DNA from: Aurantimicrobium minutum | GTDB lineage: Bacteria > Actinomycetota > Actinomycetes > Actinomycetales > Microbacteriaceae | Reading direction: 5' to 3' | Assembly (NCBI RefSeq): GCF_002355535.1 | Contig: NZ_AP017457.1 | Location: forward strand, 1,364,001 to 1,428,000 | Length of the DNA: 64,000 nucleotides | In this document: in pieces, positions 36,617 through 45,259 of the stretch | Layout: the number at the start of each line of letters is the position of its first letter | How positions within the stretch are numbered: the first letter of the stretch is position 1 | The notes under the pieces: model-generated | Databases searched by the model: none | The model's input: the letters and a program-made list of their open reading frames with translations, nothing else | What the model was told of the DNA's origin: nothing | Made by a program: the position numbers and the translations under genes

Positions 36617-37420
36617 ATGACTTTTCCTCATCTGCCCTCGTCCTTGAGCTTGGCAAACAGCACTGCATTAATCACGGGAGCGGGGAGCCCAACCGGTATT
36701 GGTTTTGCGTGTGCAGTTGCGTTGGGAGAACTGGGTGCCCGCGTCATTGTGACCGGCACCACCGAACGCATTCATCAGCGAGTGGCTGAGTTGGAAGCTC
36801 AAGGTATTGATGCACTCGGAATTGTCTGCACGCTCGAGAGTCAAGACGGGGCAGCTTCGCTGTCACAAGCTCTTGCTGATGTCTCTGCTCAACCAACCAT
36901 CCTGGTCAATAACGCCGGGATGGTGACTGTGGGGGATGACACTATTACGCAGGGCGATATCGAGATGTCAACAAGTCAGTGGGATGCCACGTTGGCGATG
37001 AATCTCACCACGGCATTTCATGCAACCCGGGCGGTTGTTCCCTTCATGCGCTCAGCCAAGTGGGGACGCATCATTAACATCAGCTCCATTTCAGGTTCGT
37101 TGATGGCAACACGTGGCGATGTGGCTTATGCCGCAGCTAAAGCGGGAATGGTTGGCTTCACGCGTGCTCTTGCGGTGGATGAAGCTGCTCACGGTATCAC
37201 CGCTAATGCGGTGGCACCGGGGTGGATTGCTACCGGATCTCAACTGGAATCCGAAGCCGCGGAGGGAAATATTGTTCCCGCGGGGCGCAGTGGTAGTCCA
37301 GAAGAGATTGCCTCTGCTGTTGCATGGCTGGCTTCCCCGGGCGCCAGTTACATCACCGGCCAGGTCATTCCCGTTGACGGCGGAAACACTATTGGTGAAG
37401 AACGGATACCTCAGGCGTGA
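36617..37420 (+). CDS. Short-chain dehydrogenase/reductase
   Basis: The 267-residue protein has the cofactor motif TGAGSPTGIGFA, NNAG at residue ~97, the catalytic serine in INISSISGS and Y-x-x-x-K in YAAAKAG. It oxidises or reduces an unknown alcohol/ketone with NAD(P)H. TAGCCT lies six bases before the ATG. The stop overlaps the next gene start as GTGA, so the two are coupled. Confidence 0.9.
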   Translation: MTFPHLPSSLSLANSTALITGAGSPTGIGFACAVALGELGARVIVTGTTERIHQRVAELEAQGIDALGIVCTLESQDGAASLSQALADVSAQPTILVNNAGMVTVGDDTITQGDIEMSTSQWDATLAMNLTTAFHATRAVVPFMRSAKWGRIINISSISGSLMATRGDVAYAAAKAGMVGFTRALAVDEAAHGITANAVAPGWIATGSQLESEAAEGNIVPAGRSGSPEEIASAVAWLASPGASYITGQVIPVDGGNTIGEERIPQA

Positions 37421-38130
37421 GCGCAGCTAATCCCACTCCGCCAACCACCGTGGAGGTTGACTACACACCAGGCCCCGTGATTTCCACTGCTGGACCATGG
37501 ACGCCATTGCTGTGGGATATGGATGGGACTTTGCTGGATTCAGCGGTGGCCATCGTGCGCAGGCTGACAGAGGTGCTCCTGCATTTTGGCGTGACCCCTC
37601 CACCGGCTGAACAGTTGAGATACCTCATTGGTCCCCCAACCGGCACTTCACTGCAACGATTTATTGCCCCGGAACATCTGGATGAGTCTCGTGCCTACTA
37701 CCGCTCACTTGCAGAGCGAGATGGCCTGAAGGATCAGCATCTCTTTCCATGGATTTTCTCCACGCTCAAAACGCTGCATGAGGCCGGATTCCCCATGGCT
37801 GTTGCCACCAGCAAACCCCAGCATGAAGCAGAGCGTCTGTGTCAGGCATATGGCATGGCTGAATATTTCTCGGGCATCTTTGGCGGTAATGAGAAGCGTC
37901 ACGACAAAGCTGCTGTTATTGCCGAAGCGCTTGAGCAGCTAGGAAAGAAAAACGCCCTCATGATTGGGGATCGTTTCTATGACACTGAGGGTGCCGCGCT
38001 CAACGGCATCCCCACTGTTCTGGTGCGTTGGGGCTATGCCCACGAAAAAGAATTCGCTGGAGCTATGGCAACCGTCGCGAACGCGGAGGAACTGCTCAAC
38101 TTGCTCATGCAGAACAACGAAGTAGCCTAA
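37417..38130 (+). CDS. HAD-family phosphatase, phosphoglycolate-phosphatase-like
   Basis: The 237-residue protein has HAD motif [11 protein letters not shown], motif II ATSKP, and motif [12 protein letters not shown]. The cap domain is of the C1 type, as in Gph. It begins with GTG overlapping the SDR stop and ends five bases before nucS. A second, related HAD gene lies on the other side of nucS. Confidence 0.88.
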   Translation: MSAANPTPPTTVEVDYTPGPVISTAGPWTPLLWDMDGTLLDSAVAIVRRLTEVLLHFGVTPPPAEQLRYLIGPPTGTSLQRFIAPEHLDESRAYYRSLAERDGLKDQHLFPWIFSTLKTLHEAGFPMAVATSKPQHEAERLCQAYGMAEYFSGIFGGNEKRHDKAAVIAEALEQLGKKNALMIGDRFYDTEGAALNGIPTVLVRWGYAHEKEFAGAMATVANAEELLNLLMQNNEVA

Positions 38131-38134
38131 AACT

Positions 38135-38830
38135 ATGCGTCTTGTTGTAGCCAAATGCTCTGTTGACTATGCCGGTCGACTTAGTGCACACCTTCCTCTG
38201 GCAACACGAGTACTCATGCTCAAACAAGATGGATCTCTATTGATTCACTCAGATGGCGGCTCCTACAAACCGCTGAACTGGATGAGTCCACCCTGTTCAC
38301 TCACCACACACGAGCCTGAAAAAGATCAGGCTGACGTGGGAGTGACCGAAATTTGGCGCGTCACTCATGCCAAGACAGCAGACATGCTCGTTGTCAGCAT
38401 TTATGAGATTTACAACGATGTTGAACATGAACTCGGTGAAGACCCGGGTCTCATCAAAAACGGTGTTGAGGCCGAACTTCAGGAACTCTTAGCGGCACAA
38501 ATTGAACTCCTCGGTGAGGGGTACACCCTCGTCCGCCGCGAATACATGACCGCCATCGGGCCCGTAGATATTCTTGCTCGCGACGAGAAGGGCAACAGCG
38601 TAGCTGTTGAAATTAAGCGTCGAGGCGAGATTGATGGCGTGGAGCAACTGACTCGATACCTGGAACTCATGAACCGTGACCCCCACCTGGCACCTGTGAC
38701 GGGTGTGTTTGCTGCCCAGGAGATTAAGCCCCAGGCCAAAACGTTGGCTGAGGACCGCGGCATTCGCACCCTCATCTTGGATTATGACGAGATGCGCGGT
38801 GTTGAAGACAAGCACGGCCGCTTGTTCTAG
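38135..38830 (+). CDS. nucS: Mismatch-specific endonuclease NucS
   Basis: The 231-residue protein matches NucS/EndoMS: an N-terminal DNA-binding beta domain ([20 protein letters not shown]) and a RecB-like nuclease domain with [23 protein letters not shown] (in parts), which supplies the D...E-x-K catalytic residues. NucS runs the non-canonical mismatch repair of Actinobacteria that lack MutS/MutL. TAGCCT is six bases before the ATG. The C-terminus lacks a full clamp-binding extension that I can identify. Confidence 0.95.
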   Translation: MRLVVAKCSVDYAGRLSAHLPLATRVLMLKQDGSLLIHSDGGSYKPLNWMSPPCSLTTHEPEKDQADVGVTEIWRVTHAKTADMLVVSIYEIYNDVEHELGEDPGLIKNGVEAELQELLAAQIELLGEGYTLVRREYMTAIGPVDILARDEKGNSVAVEIKRRGEIDGVEQLTRYLELMNRDPHLAPVTGVFAAQEIKPQAKTLAEDRGIRTLILDYDEMRGVEDKHGRLF

Positions 38831-38900
38831 AAGCTCGCAGGATGAAAACCCTGCTAGCTTCGTTCACGTTCGCAGGTTTGCGCCCTAAGCTTGCCAAGTT

Positions 38901-39569
38901 ATGAATTCTGTAGTTTCCCGCACTTGGTCAGCTGTCCTCTTCGATCTGGACGGCACCATCCTCGACTCTGCTCCCGGCATCATCGATGCTCTCACCGATA
39001 CGTTTGCACACCTGGGACTTCCCGTTCCAAGCCGTGAGGAGTTCATGGCGTACATCGGTCCTCCTTTGCTGTCCTCCTTGCAGGAACGAGCTGGATTGTC
39101 AGAAGAAAAGGCGCGGGAAGCGCTCGCGATTTATCGCAACGACTATCGCCGTGATGGCGCATTCGATTCAGCTATCTTCCCTGGAATTGTGGGTTTGCTG
39201 GACTCCCTGCGTGATGCGGGCATTCCTCTGGGCATTGCAACCAGCAAGCCACAGAATCAAGCCCAAGCAATCTTGGATCACTTTGAACTCAGCCCGTACT
39301 TCACCGTTATTTCTGGTGCTTCTGAAGATGATGCCCGCACCTCTAAAGCTCATGTGGTCGGTCACGCCTTGGCTGAGTTAGCCAAAGCAGGGGCAGACAC
39401 CTCCCAGGCTGTATTAATTGGTGACCGCATCTATGACGTTGAAGGGGCAGCTGCACACAATGTGCCCACCATCATCGTGGAGTGGGGTTACGGTTCCCCT
39501 GCAGAAGCAGTCGGAGCAATAGCCACTGTGTATTCAGCAGATCGCTTGCGAGAGTTGCTTCTGGGTTAA
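38901..39569 (+). CDS. HAD-family phosphatase, second paralogue
   Basis: The 222-residue protein has motif I FDLDGTILDSAPG, motif II ATSKPQNQAQ and motif IV IGDRIYDVEGAA. It is clearly related to the HAD gene on the other side of nucS (shared IGPP, ATSKPQ and GDR-x-YD-x-EGAA). Substrate unknown; phosphoglycolate or a nucleotide is plausible. Its stop overlaps the convergent DMT transporter gene by four bases. Confidence 0.88.
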   Translation: MNSVVSRTWSAVLFDLDGTILDSAPGIIDALTDTFAHLGLPVPSREEFMAYIGPPLLSSLQERAGLSEEKAREALAIYRNDYRRDGAFDSAIFPGIVGLLDSLRDAGIPLGIATSKPQNQAQAILDHFELSPYFTVISGASEDDARTSKAHVVGHALAELAKAGADTSQAVLIGDRIYDVEGAAAHNVPTIIVEWGYGSPAEAVGAIATVYSADRLRELLLG

Positions 39570-40528
39570 GCCACGTGCTCTGCTGTGTGCTTTTTGGGAA
39601 GTGTCGCAACGAGAACGGCCACAAATATCAGCGCAGTTCCAGCAAAGGTGGATAGCCCCAAGGGGTGTCCGTGAGAATTCACAGAGTCAAAGACAATTGC
39701 CATAGTCAGCTGGCCGGCAATAGTACCTAGGCTCAGCAGCAGCACACCGATTGATCGAACAACGACAGCATTTGCTGCAATAAAGACGATGCCGATAGGT
39801 CCACCGGCATAGAGCAACCATTCACTGGGAAAGCTGGTGGGGAAACCTGTTTGGACGACACGAATGGCAGTGGCGATGAGGAGCACCCCTGTTCCAACGC
39901 CAAAGTTTATAAACGTGGAGCTCCACGGAGTTCCCGCCGAGACTGTTAGCCGACCGTTCGCTGCCTGCTGCCAGGCCACAGTTGCCCCAAAAATTAATGG
40001 CATGACAAGGAGGAACAGGCCTTCGGCTTGAATGGGTTGACCCATCACTCCCACCACGACTGCAACTAAACCGAGCGCTGCACCTAAGACTCTGTTGAGA
40101 GTGAGGGGTCGTTTTCCGGCAGGGCCGATACCCCACACATCCAACAGCAACGAGCCAATGGTGAGTCCCGCTACAAAGGCCACCGTGAAGAGGGCAACAC
40201 CTGTGAAACCAATCACAATGGACTGTGAAAGAACATATCCAGCACCTGCGCATCCAGCCAGGGTGAACCACCAGGGAATGGTGCGTTGCTTGATGTCGGC
40301 AACAATACGTCCGTACCCTTGCCGACCACGCTTGAACACCAGCATGATGAGGCACAGCAGCACAAACCCTGACCCGAAGGAAATGCTGGCGGCAACAAAA
40401 CCGTTGTCGAGATCAACGGCAAGTTCGCCGTTGAGGCGAGCTTGGGTTGTCATGAAGCACCCGGCAACAAATGCCACAACCAACGCCAACCAGGTCGGCA
40501 GTGCCGAAGAGTGCTGGTGACCGGTCAT
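39566..40528 (-). CDS. DMT-superfamily transporter, duplicated YdcZ (DUF606) type
   Basis: The 320-residue protein has ten hydrophobic segments arranged as two DUF606 (YdcZ) halves of about 150 residues each, with the family motif NG.L (RLNGELAVDL, NGRLTVSAGTPWSSTFINF) in both. Substrate unknown. It is followed on the right by a terminator of the lipoprotein gene transcribed toward it. Confidence 0.83.
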   Translation of the reverse strand: MTGHQHSSALPTWLALVVAFVAGCFMTTQARLNGELAVDLDNGFVAASISFGSGFVLLCLIMLVFKRGRQGYGRIVADIKQRTIPWWFTLAGCAGAGYVLSQSIVIGFTGVALFTVAFVAGLTIGSLLLDVWGIGPAGKRPLTLNRVLGAALGLVAVVVGVMGQPIQAEGLFLLVMPLIFGATVAWQQAANGRLTVSAGTPWSSTFINFGVGTGVLLIATAIRVVQTGFPTSFPSEWLLYAGGPIGIVFIAANAVVVRSIGVLLLSLGTIAGQLTMAIVFDSVNSHGHPLGLSTFAGTALIFVAVLVATLPKKHTAEHVA

Positions 40529-40541
40529 TGTTAATAGACTA

Positions 40542-40571
40542 ACGGCCCCTCCCGTATTCGGGAGAGGCCGT
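40542..40571 (-). terminator. Stem-loop after lipoprotein gene A
   Basis: ACGGCC-C-CTCCCG pairs with CGGGAG-A-GGCCGT with one mismatch and a 4-base loop. It lies about 24 bases past the stop of the first lipoprotein gene and just before the DMT gene start. Confidence 0.7.
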
Positions 40572-40595
40572 CTGTCTTGGAGGCCGTGAGAGAAA

Positions 40596-41012
40596 TTACT
40601 TCACGTTGACAGTGAAGGTAACTACCTCTCCGGTGGTCTTGTTGGTCAGTTCAACCTGGGTTGATCCAGCCTGTGTTCCCTGAAGTCCAGGGTTGAGAAC
40701 TGCGTCACCGGACTTGCCGCCAGCGGTGAAGGCCACCACTGCAGGGTCCTTGACGACTGCGGTCCAGTCAGCAGGGTCGGTGTCACCGGTGGTGATGTCC
40801 ACGAATGCACCATTGTTGATGTCAACGGTCTGTCCGTTGAGGGTTGCTACGTCAACGATGGTGGGTGCGACGACCTGGCTGGTTTCGCTCGACTCGTCTG
40901 CGCCCGATGAATCTTCATCTGCTGCACTCGAGCATGCTGCGAGGCTGAAGGTTGCTGCTGCTGCAAGAGCTGCGATAGCTCCTACCTTTGCGATTTTGTG
41001 GTTCTTGATCAT
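40596..41012 (-). CDS. Small lipoprotein A, unknown function
   Basis: From the ATG at 41012 (good AAGGAG upstream) the protein has 138 residues. The signal ends FSLAAC, a lipobox, followed by a Ser/Glu/Asp-rich linker and a compact beta-rich domain of about 90 residues starting VVAPTIVDVATLNGQTVDI. It is paralogous to lipoprotein B upstream; both have the pattern APxxxxxxxLxGQTxxxxxGxxVxI. The domain size and pattern recall chagasin-like or bacterial Ig-like folds, but this is a guess. Confidence 0.7.
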   Translation of the reverse strand: MIKNHKIAKVGAIAALAAAATFSLAACSSAADEDSSGADESSETSQVVAPTIVDVATLNGQTVDINNGAFVDITTGDTDPADWTAVVKDPAVVAFTAGGKSGDAVLNPGLQGTQAGSTQVELTNKTTGEVVTFTVNVK

Positions 41013-41163
41013 GTTGTTTCTCCTTGGTGTAAAAGTCTTTGTGCTGTGTGAGCGGTTGTGCTCATAAGACAACGTTAGCTCTGTACCTTTGGTTTAAGTT
41101 GGGATTCAGCTGTGTGTAGTCTGGGAGTTTTCTGAGTGATAAATGGGTGGCGTTAACGAAGAA

Positions 41164-41187
41164 AGGGCGCCCCTTTCGGGGCGCCCT
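41164..41187 (-). terminator. Intrinsic terminator after lipoprotein gene B
   Basis: AGGGCGCCCC and GGGGCGCCCT form a perfect 10-base stem with a TTTC loop, followed on the minus strand by TTTCTTC. It separates the two lipoprotein genes, so each is its own transcription unit. Confidence 0.85.
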
Positions 41188-41202
41188 CATACTTCAGCAG
41201 AA

Positions 41203-41607
41203 CTACTTGAGAAGAACCTGGATGTTCAGCTCGCGTGGGTCTTCACCGGCAAAGGTGAAGGTCACGGTTGACTCACCGCCAGAGAGTGCCAACAAGCCTG
41301 CAGAGAACTGAGTGTCGTTCTCATAAGCAGCTGCGGAGTACTCCACAACCTTGGGATCTGAGATAGCAACTTCAACTTCACCGTCGTTGATGCCGCCGTA
41401 GTTGATGTTAACAACCTGGCCAACAACCAACTCAAGAGTCTGGCCGTCGATGTCCTGGTAGTTGATCTCGATGGGTGCGACGATGTCGCCACCGATAGCG
41501 GTCTCAGTTGGCTCAGGTGCAGGGGTTGCACATGCAGAGAGACCGAAGCTTGCGGTTGCAGCAATAGCAACAACAGCTACAGCCTTACCAAAGGTGAATT
41601 TAGCCAT
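41203..41607 (-). CDS. Small lipoprotein B, unknown function
   Basis: The 134-residue protein has a signal ending FGLSAC, a short Pro/Glu/Thr linker, and a beta-rich domain (IDGQTLELVVGQVVNINYGG) paralogous to that of lipoprotein A. AAGGAG precedes the ATG. Its own terminator follows. Strong ribosome site and terminator suggest high expression. Function unknown. Confidence 0.72.
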   Translation of the reverse strand: MAKFTFGKAVAVVAIAATASFGLSACATPAPEPTETAIGGDIVAPIEINYQDIDGQTLELVVGQVVNINYGGINDGEVEVAISDPKVVEYSAAAYENDTQFSAGLLALSGGESTVTFTFAGEDPRELNIQVLLK

Positions 41608-41724
41608 GAAAATGACTCCTTAATAACGTGGGGGATGCGCATCAGTGCGCTCAAGATGATTCTTTCAGCTCACGCCCAGAAAATGAACCAATCTTCTCAA
41701 GAGAAATTCGTGTCTTAAGTGGCA

Positions 41725-41751
41725 AAACCCCCGGCATCACACCGGGGGTTT
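41725..41751 (-). terminator. Terminator of the tRNA-Leu gene
   Basis: AAACCCCCGG and CCGGGGGTTT form a perfect 10-base stem with a 7-base loop; on the minus strand it ends GGGGGTTTT, five bases past the tRNA end. Confidence 0.85.
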
Positions 41752-41756
41752 GTTCG

Positions 41757-41839
41757 TGCGCGAGGGGGGACTTGAACCCCCACGCCCTTGCGGGCACTGG
41801 CACCTGAAGCCAGCGCGTCTGCCATTTCGCCACTCGCGC
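41757..41839 (-). tRNA. tRNA-Leu (anticodon CAG)
   Basis: GCGCGAG/CTCGCGC acceptor stem, anticodon arm CTGGC-TTCAGGT-GCCAG, a long variable arm (GCCCGCAAGGGC region) and the T arm GGGGGTTCAAGTCCCCC are all present. The discriminator base is A. CCA is not encoded. Confidence 0.96.
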
Positions 41840-41886
41840 GAACTGGACGAGGTTATCACGGAGCAATGCCCCTGCGCCATTTGAGC

Positions 41887-43419
41887 CTAGATATCGAGAA
41901 CGAGCTTGCCGGCTTCTGCGCGGGAAACGCAGGGATACATCACACGCAACCGGTCTTTTTCTTCGTCATCAAGAACAGAATCTAGGTGGATTGGTGTGCC
42001 TTCGACGACCCTTACCTCGCAGCTTCCACACACACCCTTACGGCAAGAACCAATCAGAGGAAGTCCGTTTTCTTCAAGCGCATCGAGAATGCTTTCTTCC
42101 GCACCCACCACAAAACTCTTCTTGCTCTTGCGGCAGTGAACCTCAATCGGTTCGGCCGGAAGAGAGCTGTGTCGAACAAGAGGGACGAACCGCTCGAGGT
42201 GCATTCGTTCTGAAGGAACAAAGCTGGAGACCGAACTCATCAGAGACTCAGGACCACAGCAATACACCTCGGCAGTGCTGGATGCGACAGTGGCGTAAAC
42301 GTCAAGCGCATCCGCGTTTTCATCCGAGGCATAGACTTCCACGTTTTCGGGATAGCGCTCGAGAAGTTCATCCACAAACGCCATGGTCTGTCTGCTTCGG
42401 CCGGCATAAATGAGCTTCCATTTCCTGCGCTCGGGCAATGATTCGATCATTGCCTTGATCGGGGTAATCCCGATTCCACCAGCGATGAACAAGTAGTCAT
42501 TCGCGGGTTCCAACTCGAAGTGATTGAGCGGACCAGACACCTCTAACGTCATCCCGGGAGAAAGGTTCGCATGAATCCATTCACTGCCGCCTTCAGATTG
42601 TGTTGTCTTCAAGACAGCGATTTCAAAGTGGGTTCTCTCTGCTGGATCACCACACAAGGAATACTGACGCTGCAGACCGTTGGGCAGGTGAAGTGTGATG
42701 TGAGATCCCGGATACCACGCAGGCAGTTGGCCGCCGCCAAGTGGAAGAAGACGAATAAGTACAACGTCCTGCGTGATGGGAGTCAGGGAGCTCACGACCA
42801 TCGTGCGGGTTTCAACTTTCTTAATCTCCGGAGCAGGTTCAGTTTTAGCTACAGCGTCGACCGACATGCGATGAGGGCGCGTTCCTGACGTCTTGGTTCC
42901 CACAATGATGCGAACCAAAACAGAGATCGTGGCCACGGCAATAAGAACAATCGCGAGGACCTTGTACCACCAGCTCCCAACATCGGTTCCGGTCCAGCCT
43001 GCATGTAATGAGACCAAAAGCAATGCAACATAACTGGAGTAGTGCAGACCTTTCCAAAATCCCCGAGGCAATATGTTCATCATGAGCGAGGAACCTTGAA
43101 CGGCCACGAGGATATAGAACGCGATAATTCCAAGCGCAACGGCAAGAGGCTTAAAGTCCGTGGCGAAGGGCACCAGGGTTTCAGGGATAGAGAACTGAAG
43201 CCACCCATCAAGCATGAGAGAAACCATGTGCAGAACAACCATGATGAGGGTCATCCCGCCGAGATAGCGATGCAAATCTTGCAACCAGGCAGGGTTGTCT
43301 ATGCGGCGCATGACACGGGTGGAGAGCAGGATTCCCCACACCACTGAGAGCGTCATCAGCACCCAGGCAATCAAGGCGCTTGCACGCGTGATGTACCACC
43401 AAATATGTGGGTCGTTCAT
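41887..43419 (-). CDS. Ferric-reductase-like transmembrane protein fused to ferredoxin reductase and 2Fe-2S ferredoxin
   Basis: From the ATG at 43419 the protein has 510 residues in three parts. Residues 1-180 form a six-helix ferric-reductase-like domain with two histidine pairs, H50/H64 and H126/H139, fit to hold two b hemes across the membrane. Residues about 210-410 are an FAD/NAD(P)H reductase (RQYSLCGDP, GGIGITPIKAM). The C-terminal 90 residues are a plant-type 2Fe-2S domain (CRKGVCGSCEVRV...YPC). It should carry electrons from NAD(P)H to the outside. ATGA overlap with apbE. Confidence 0.88.
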   Translation of the reverse strand: MNDPHIWWYITRASALIAWVLMTLSVVWGILLSTRVMRRIDNPAWLQDLHRYLGGMTLIMVVLHMVSLMLDGWLQFSIPETLVPFATDFKPLAVALGIIAFYILVAVQGSSLMMNILPRGFWKGLHYSSYVALLLVSLHAGWTGTDVGSWWYKVLAIVLIAVATISVLVRIIVGTKTSGTRPHRMSVDAVAKTEPAPEIKKVETRTMVVSSLTPITQDVVLIRLLPLGGGQLPAWYPGSHITLHLPNGLQRQYSLCGDPAERTHFEIAVLKTTQSEGGSEWIHANLSPGMTLEVSGPLNHFELEPANDYLFIAGGIGITPIKAMIESLPERRKWKLIYAGRSRQTMAFVDELLERYPENVEVYASDENADALDVYATVASSTAEVYCCGPESLMSSVSSFVPSERMHLERFVPLVRHSSLPAEPIEVHCRKSKKSFVVGAEESILDALEENGLPLIGSCRKGVCGSCEVRVVEGTPIHLDSVLDDEEKDRLRVMYPCVSRAEAGKLVLDI

Positions 43420-44372
43420 GCGTACATACTCCAATTGGCAGAGGTCCGAATTGTTCTATCCGCGCGAACAATCAATCCCGCTGCTCCCACTGTAGGCAAC
43501 CAGTCGAGAAAGGTCTTCTCGTCATCCACAAAGCCGCGCTTAGTGAGGACTTCGGCCCGGGCGCCTGTGGCCGCAATCACACTCACTGTTTGAGCTGCGC
43601 TAGTTGCACCGCGGTGAGTGGCTGGATCTATGAGGTGGTGTTGGTCATCACTAAAACGCTTCTTGAGTTGACTCGAGGTCGCAATCGCTCCTGCTTGAAG
43701 GCGAACAATCGAGACATGGCTATCTTCATCAAAGGGGTCTTCGACACCGAGAATCCAGGCATTTCCATCGGGCGCATCACCTTTGACGACAATGTCTCCA
43801 CCCAGTTCAACCATGACACCGAATGCGCCCTTTTCCAGTGCAAAGTCTGCAATGGCATCCGCCGCACATCCTTTGCCAATTCCACCTGGATCCAGCGTTG
43901 TGCCTAAGGGCAGTGCAACTGTATTGTCAGAAAAAACTATCCCTTCCAGATGCCCTGGAGCTTGTGCACTACTGGGCAAGCTTGAGGTCTTTGTCGGATC
44001 CACAACCGAAGCTTGATACCCCGCGGAAATTACATCTAGCAGCAGTGTGGGGTCATAGGCGCCTTGAGTCAGCGTGTGGCCAGCAATCATGGAGGCAATG
44101 AGTTGTCTAGTGAGAGGCGCGACCTCCACAGGTTGACCCTCTGCCCAATTCAGACGAGAGATATCGCTCTCCGGTAAGAACCTGCTCCACAATTCCTCAC
44201 AGGTTTGAGCAAGGTCCCAACATTGGTCCATGATGTCCTCGCCGCCCCCAACAAGGGTGATGTTTCCATGTCCACCCATAATCTTTGCGGGACGCGAAAG
44301 AACCCCGGGCAAGGATTTTGTCTGAGCAAAAACCGCGCGCAGGGCACTTTTCGTAATGTCCTCGGAAGTCAT
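43416..44372 (-). CDS. apbE: FAD:protein FMN transferase ApbE
   Basis: From the ATG at 44372 the protein has 318 residues with ApbE motifs: GGIGKGCAADAIADF, MVELGGDIVVKG, IATSSQLKKRF and HHLIDPATHRGA. ApbE moves FMN from FAD onto threonine or serine of exported proteins. It begins five bases after a small secreted protein gene and overlaps the reductase fusion as ATGA. No FMN-binding-domain or other known substrate lies in the window. No clear signal peptide is seen, so flavinylation may occur before export or the enzyme may be atypically exported. The open frame further upstream is a shadow of the neighbour gene. Confidence 0.9.
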   Translation of the reverse strand: MTSEDITKSALRAVFAQTKSLPGVLSRPAKIMGGHGNITLVGGGEDIMDQCWDLAQTCEELWSRFLPESDISRLNWAEGQPVEVAPLTRQLIASMIAGHTLTQGAYDPTLLLDVISAGYQASVVDPTKTSSLPSSAQAPGHLEGIVFSDNTVALPLGTTLDPGGIGKGCAADAIADFALEKGAFGVMVELGGDIVVKGDAPDGNAWILGVEDPFDEDSHVSIVRLQAGAIATSSQLKKRFSDDQHHLIDPATHRGATSAAQTVSVIAATGARAEVLTKRGFVDDEKTFLDWLPTVGAAGLIVRADRTIRTSANWSMYA

Positions 44373-44376
44373 GACT

Positions 44377-44766
44377 CTAGCCAGAGCCACCAGTTGTTCC
44401 GTTAACAACGGGAGCCGCAGGCGCAGCAGGGGCAACAGCGACTGGTGCGGCCGGGGCAGGAGCTGCTGGAGCTGGGGCCTCGACGGGTGCAACCGCTACA
44501 GGCGCCTGCTGTTGCACAGGTGCGGAATTCTCAGCCGGTGCCGCAGGCGCTGCTGGTGCAGGCACTGCCTCAGGCGCCGCAGTAGGTGCAACGGGTTCAG
44601 TCGTTGACGACGAAGGGGAGCTTGTCTCTGTGGCGACCGGAGCTTGCTGAGGCTCCTGGGCGTTAGCGCCTAGCTGGAAGCCAGTCACAATTCCGACGAG
44701 TGCAACACCAGAGGCAACACCAACGAGTTTGCGTGCTGACTGAGCGGGGTGAACTCGTTTAGTCAT
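44377..44766 (-). CDS. Secreted Ala/Pro-rich low-complexity protein 2
   Basis: From the ATG at 44766 (overlapping the preceding gene by eight bases) the protein has 129 residues: a signal peptide or anchor (KLVGVASGVALVGIVTGF) with a cleavage-like site ANA-QE, then about 80 residues of Ala/Pro/Val/Glu low complexity, ending exactly with APVVNGTTGGSG. No folded domain is evident. The same C-terminal motif occurs in the gene upstream. Position just before apbE suggests a partner or target of the flavinyltransferase; this is inference. Confidence 0.68.
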   Translation of the reverse strand: MTKRVHPAQSARKLVGVASGVALVGIVTGFQLGANAQEPQQAPVATETSSPSSSTTEPVAPTAAPEAVPAPAAPAAPAENSAPVQQQAPVAVAPVEAPAPAAPAPAAPVAVAPAAPAAPVVNGTTGGSG

Positions 44767-45214
44767 CGTCTTCCTCGTGCTCTTCCTCGTGGTCCTCATC
44801 TTCATGATCTTCTTCGTCATCGTCGTTGTAGGTGCTTGCACCAGGAACAGCGGCTGCAGGTGCTACGCGAGAACCCGATCCGCCGGAGGTTCCATTGACG
44901 ACGGGCGCTGTGGCAGGTTGTGCCGCAGGTGCACCACCGCCTGATGGGGCTTGTCCGTTTCCTGAGGTTGTTGATGAACTCGTACTTGGTGAAGGAGCAG
45001 GAGTCGCTGAAGGCTCTGTTGGGGCGGGGCTTGCTGTGGGGTCAGTTGCAACAGGCTCCGTTGTTGACGACGTGGCAGGCAACAGAACTTCCGTTGCAGA
45101 GCCGATCTCAGGCGAGTCAAGGCTGGCCAATACATCTGTGTTCGCCGCCATGGCGGTTGTCGCCGTGCCGAGAACTCCGACGATGGAGAGAGTGGTCAAG
45201 AGTTGTGACTTCAT
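44759..45214 (-). CDS. Secreted Ser/Thr/Pro-rich protein 1 with acidic His-containing tail
   Basis: The 151-residue protein has a clear signal peptide (cleavage after AMA, residue ~23), a Ser/Thr/Pro-rich low-complexity stretch, the motif APVVNGTSGGSG at residues 103-114, and a C-terminal run of 21 Asp/Glu residues interrupted by three histidines, which could bind metal ions. It is the first gene of the apbE operon. No folded domain or known family is seen. An antisense open frame covers it but has no start context or recognisable product. Confidence 0.68.
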   Translation of the reverse strand: MKSQLLTTLSIVGVLGTATTAMAANTDVLASLDSPEIGSATEVLLPATSSTTEPVATDPTASPAPTEPSATPAPSPSTSSSTTSGNGQAPSGGGAPAAQPATAPVVNGTSGGSGSRVAPAAAVPGASTYNDDDEEDHEDEDHEEEHEEDDD

Positions 45215-45259
45215 AGCTTCAACGCTACGAAATGTGCGTTAAAGGGACAGCCAGAGAAA

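Noticed and set aside
41887-43419. Frameshift or assembly join creating the three-domain reductase fusion
   Set aside because: The frame is continuous, linkers are of natural length, and all motifs are intact.
44373-44492. Longer apbE starting upstream of 44372
   Set aside because: The extra 40 residues are Leu/Pro/Arg runs read from the Ala/Pro-rich neighbour in another frame; ApbE similarity starts after the ATG at 44372.
44832-45242. 136-codon open frame antisense to secreted protein 1
   Set aside because: It mirrors a biased, G+C-rich low-complexity gene and consists of Gly/Val/Ala runs. It lacks start signals, while the opposite strand has a signal peptide and operon overlaps.
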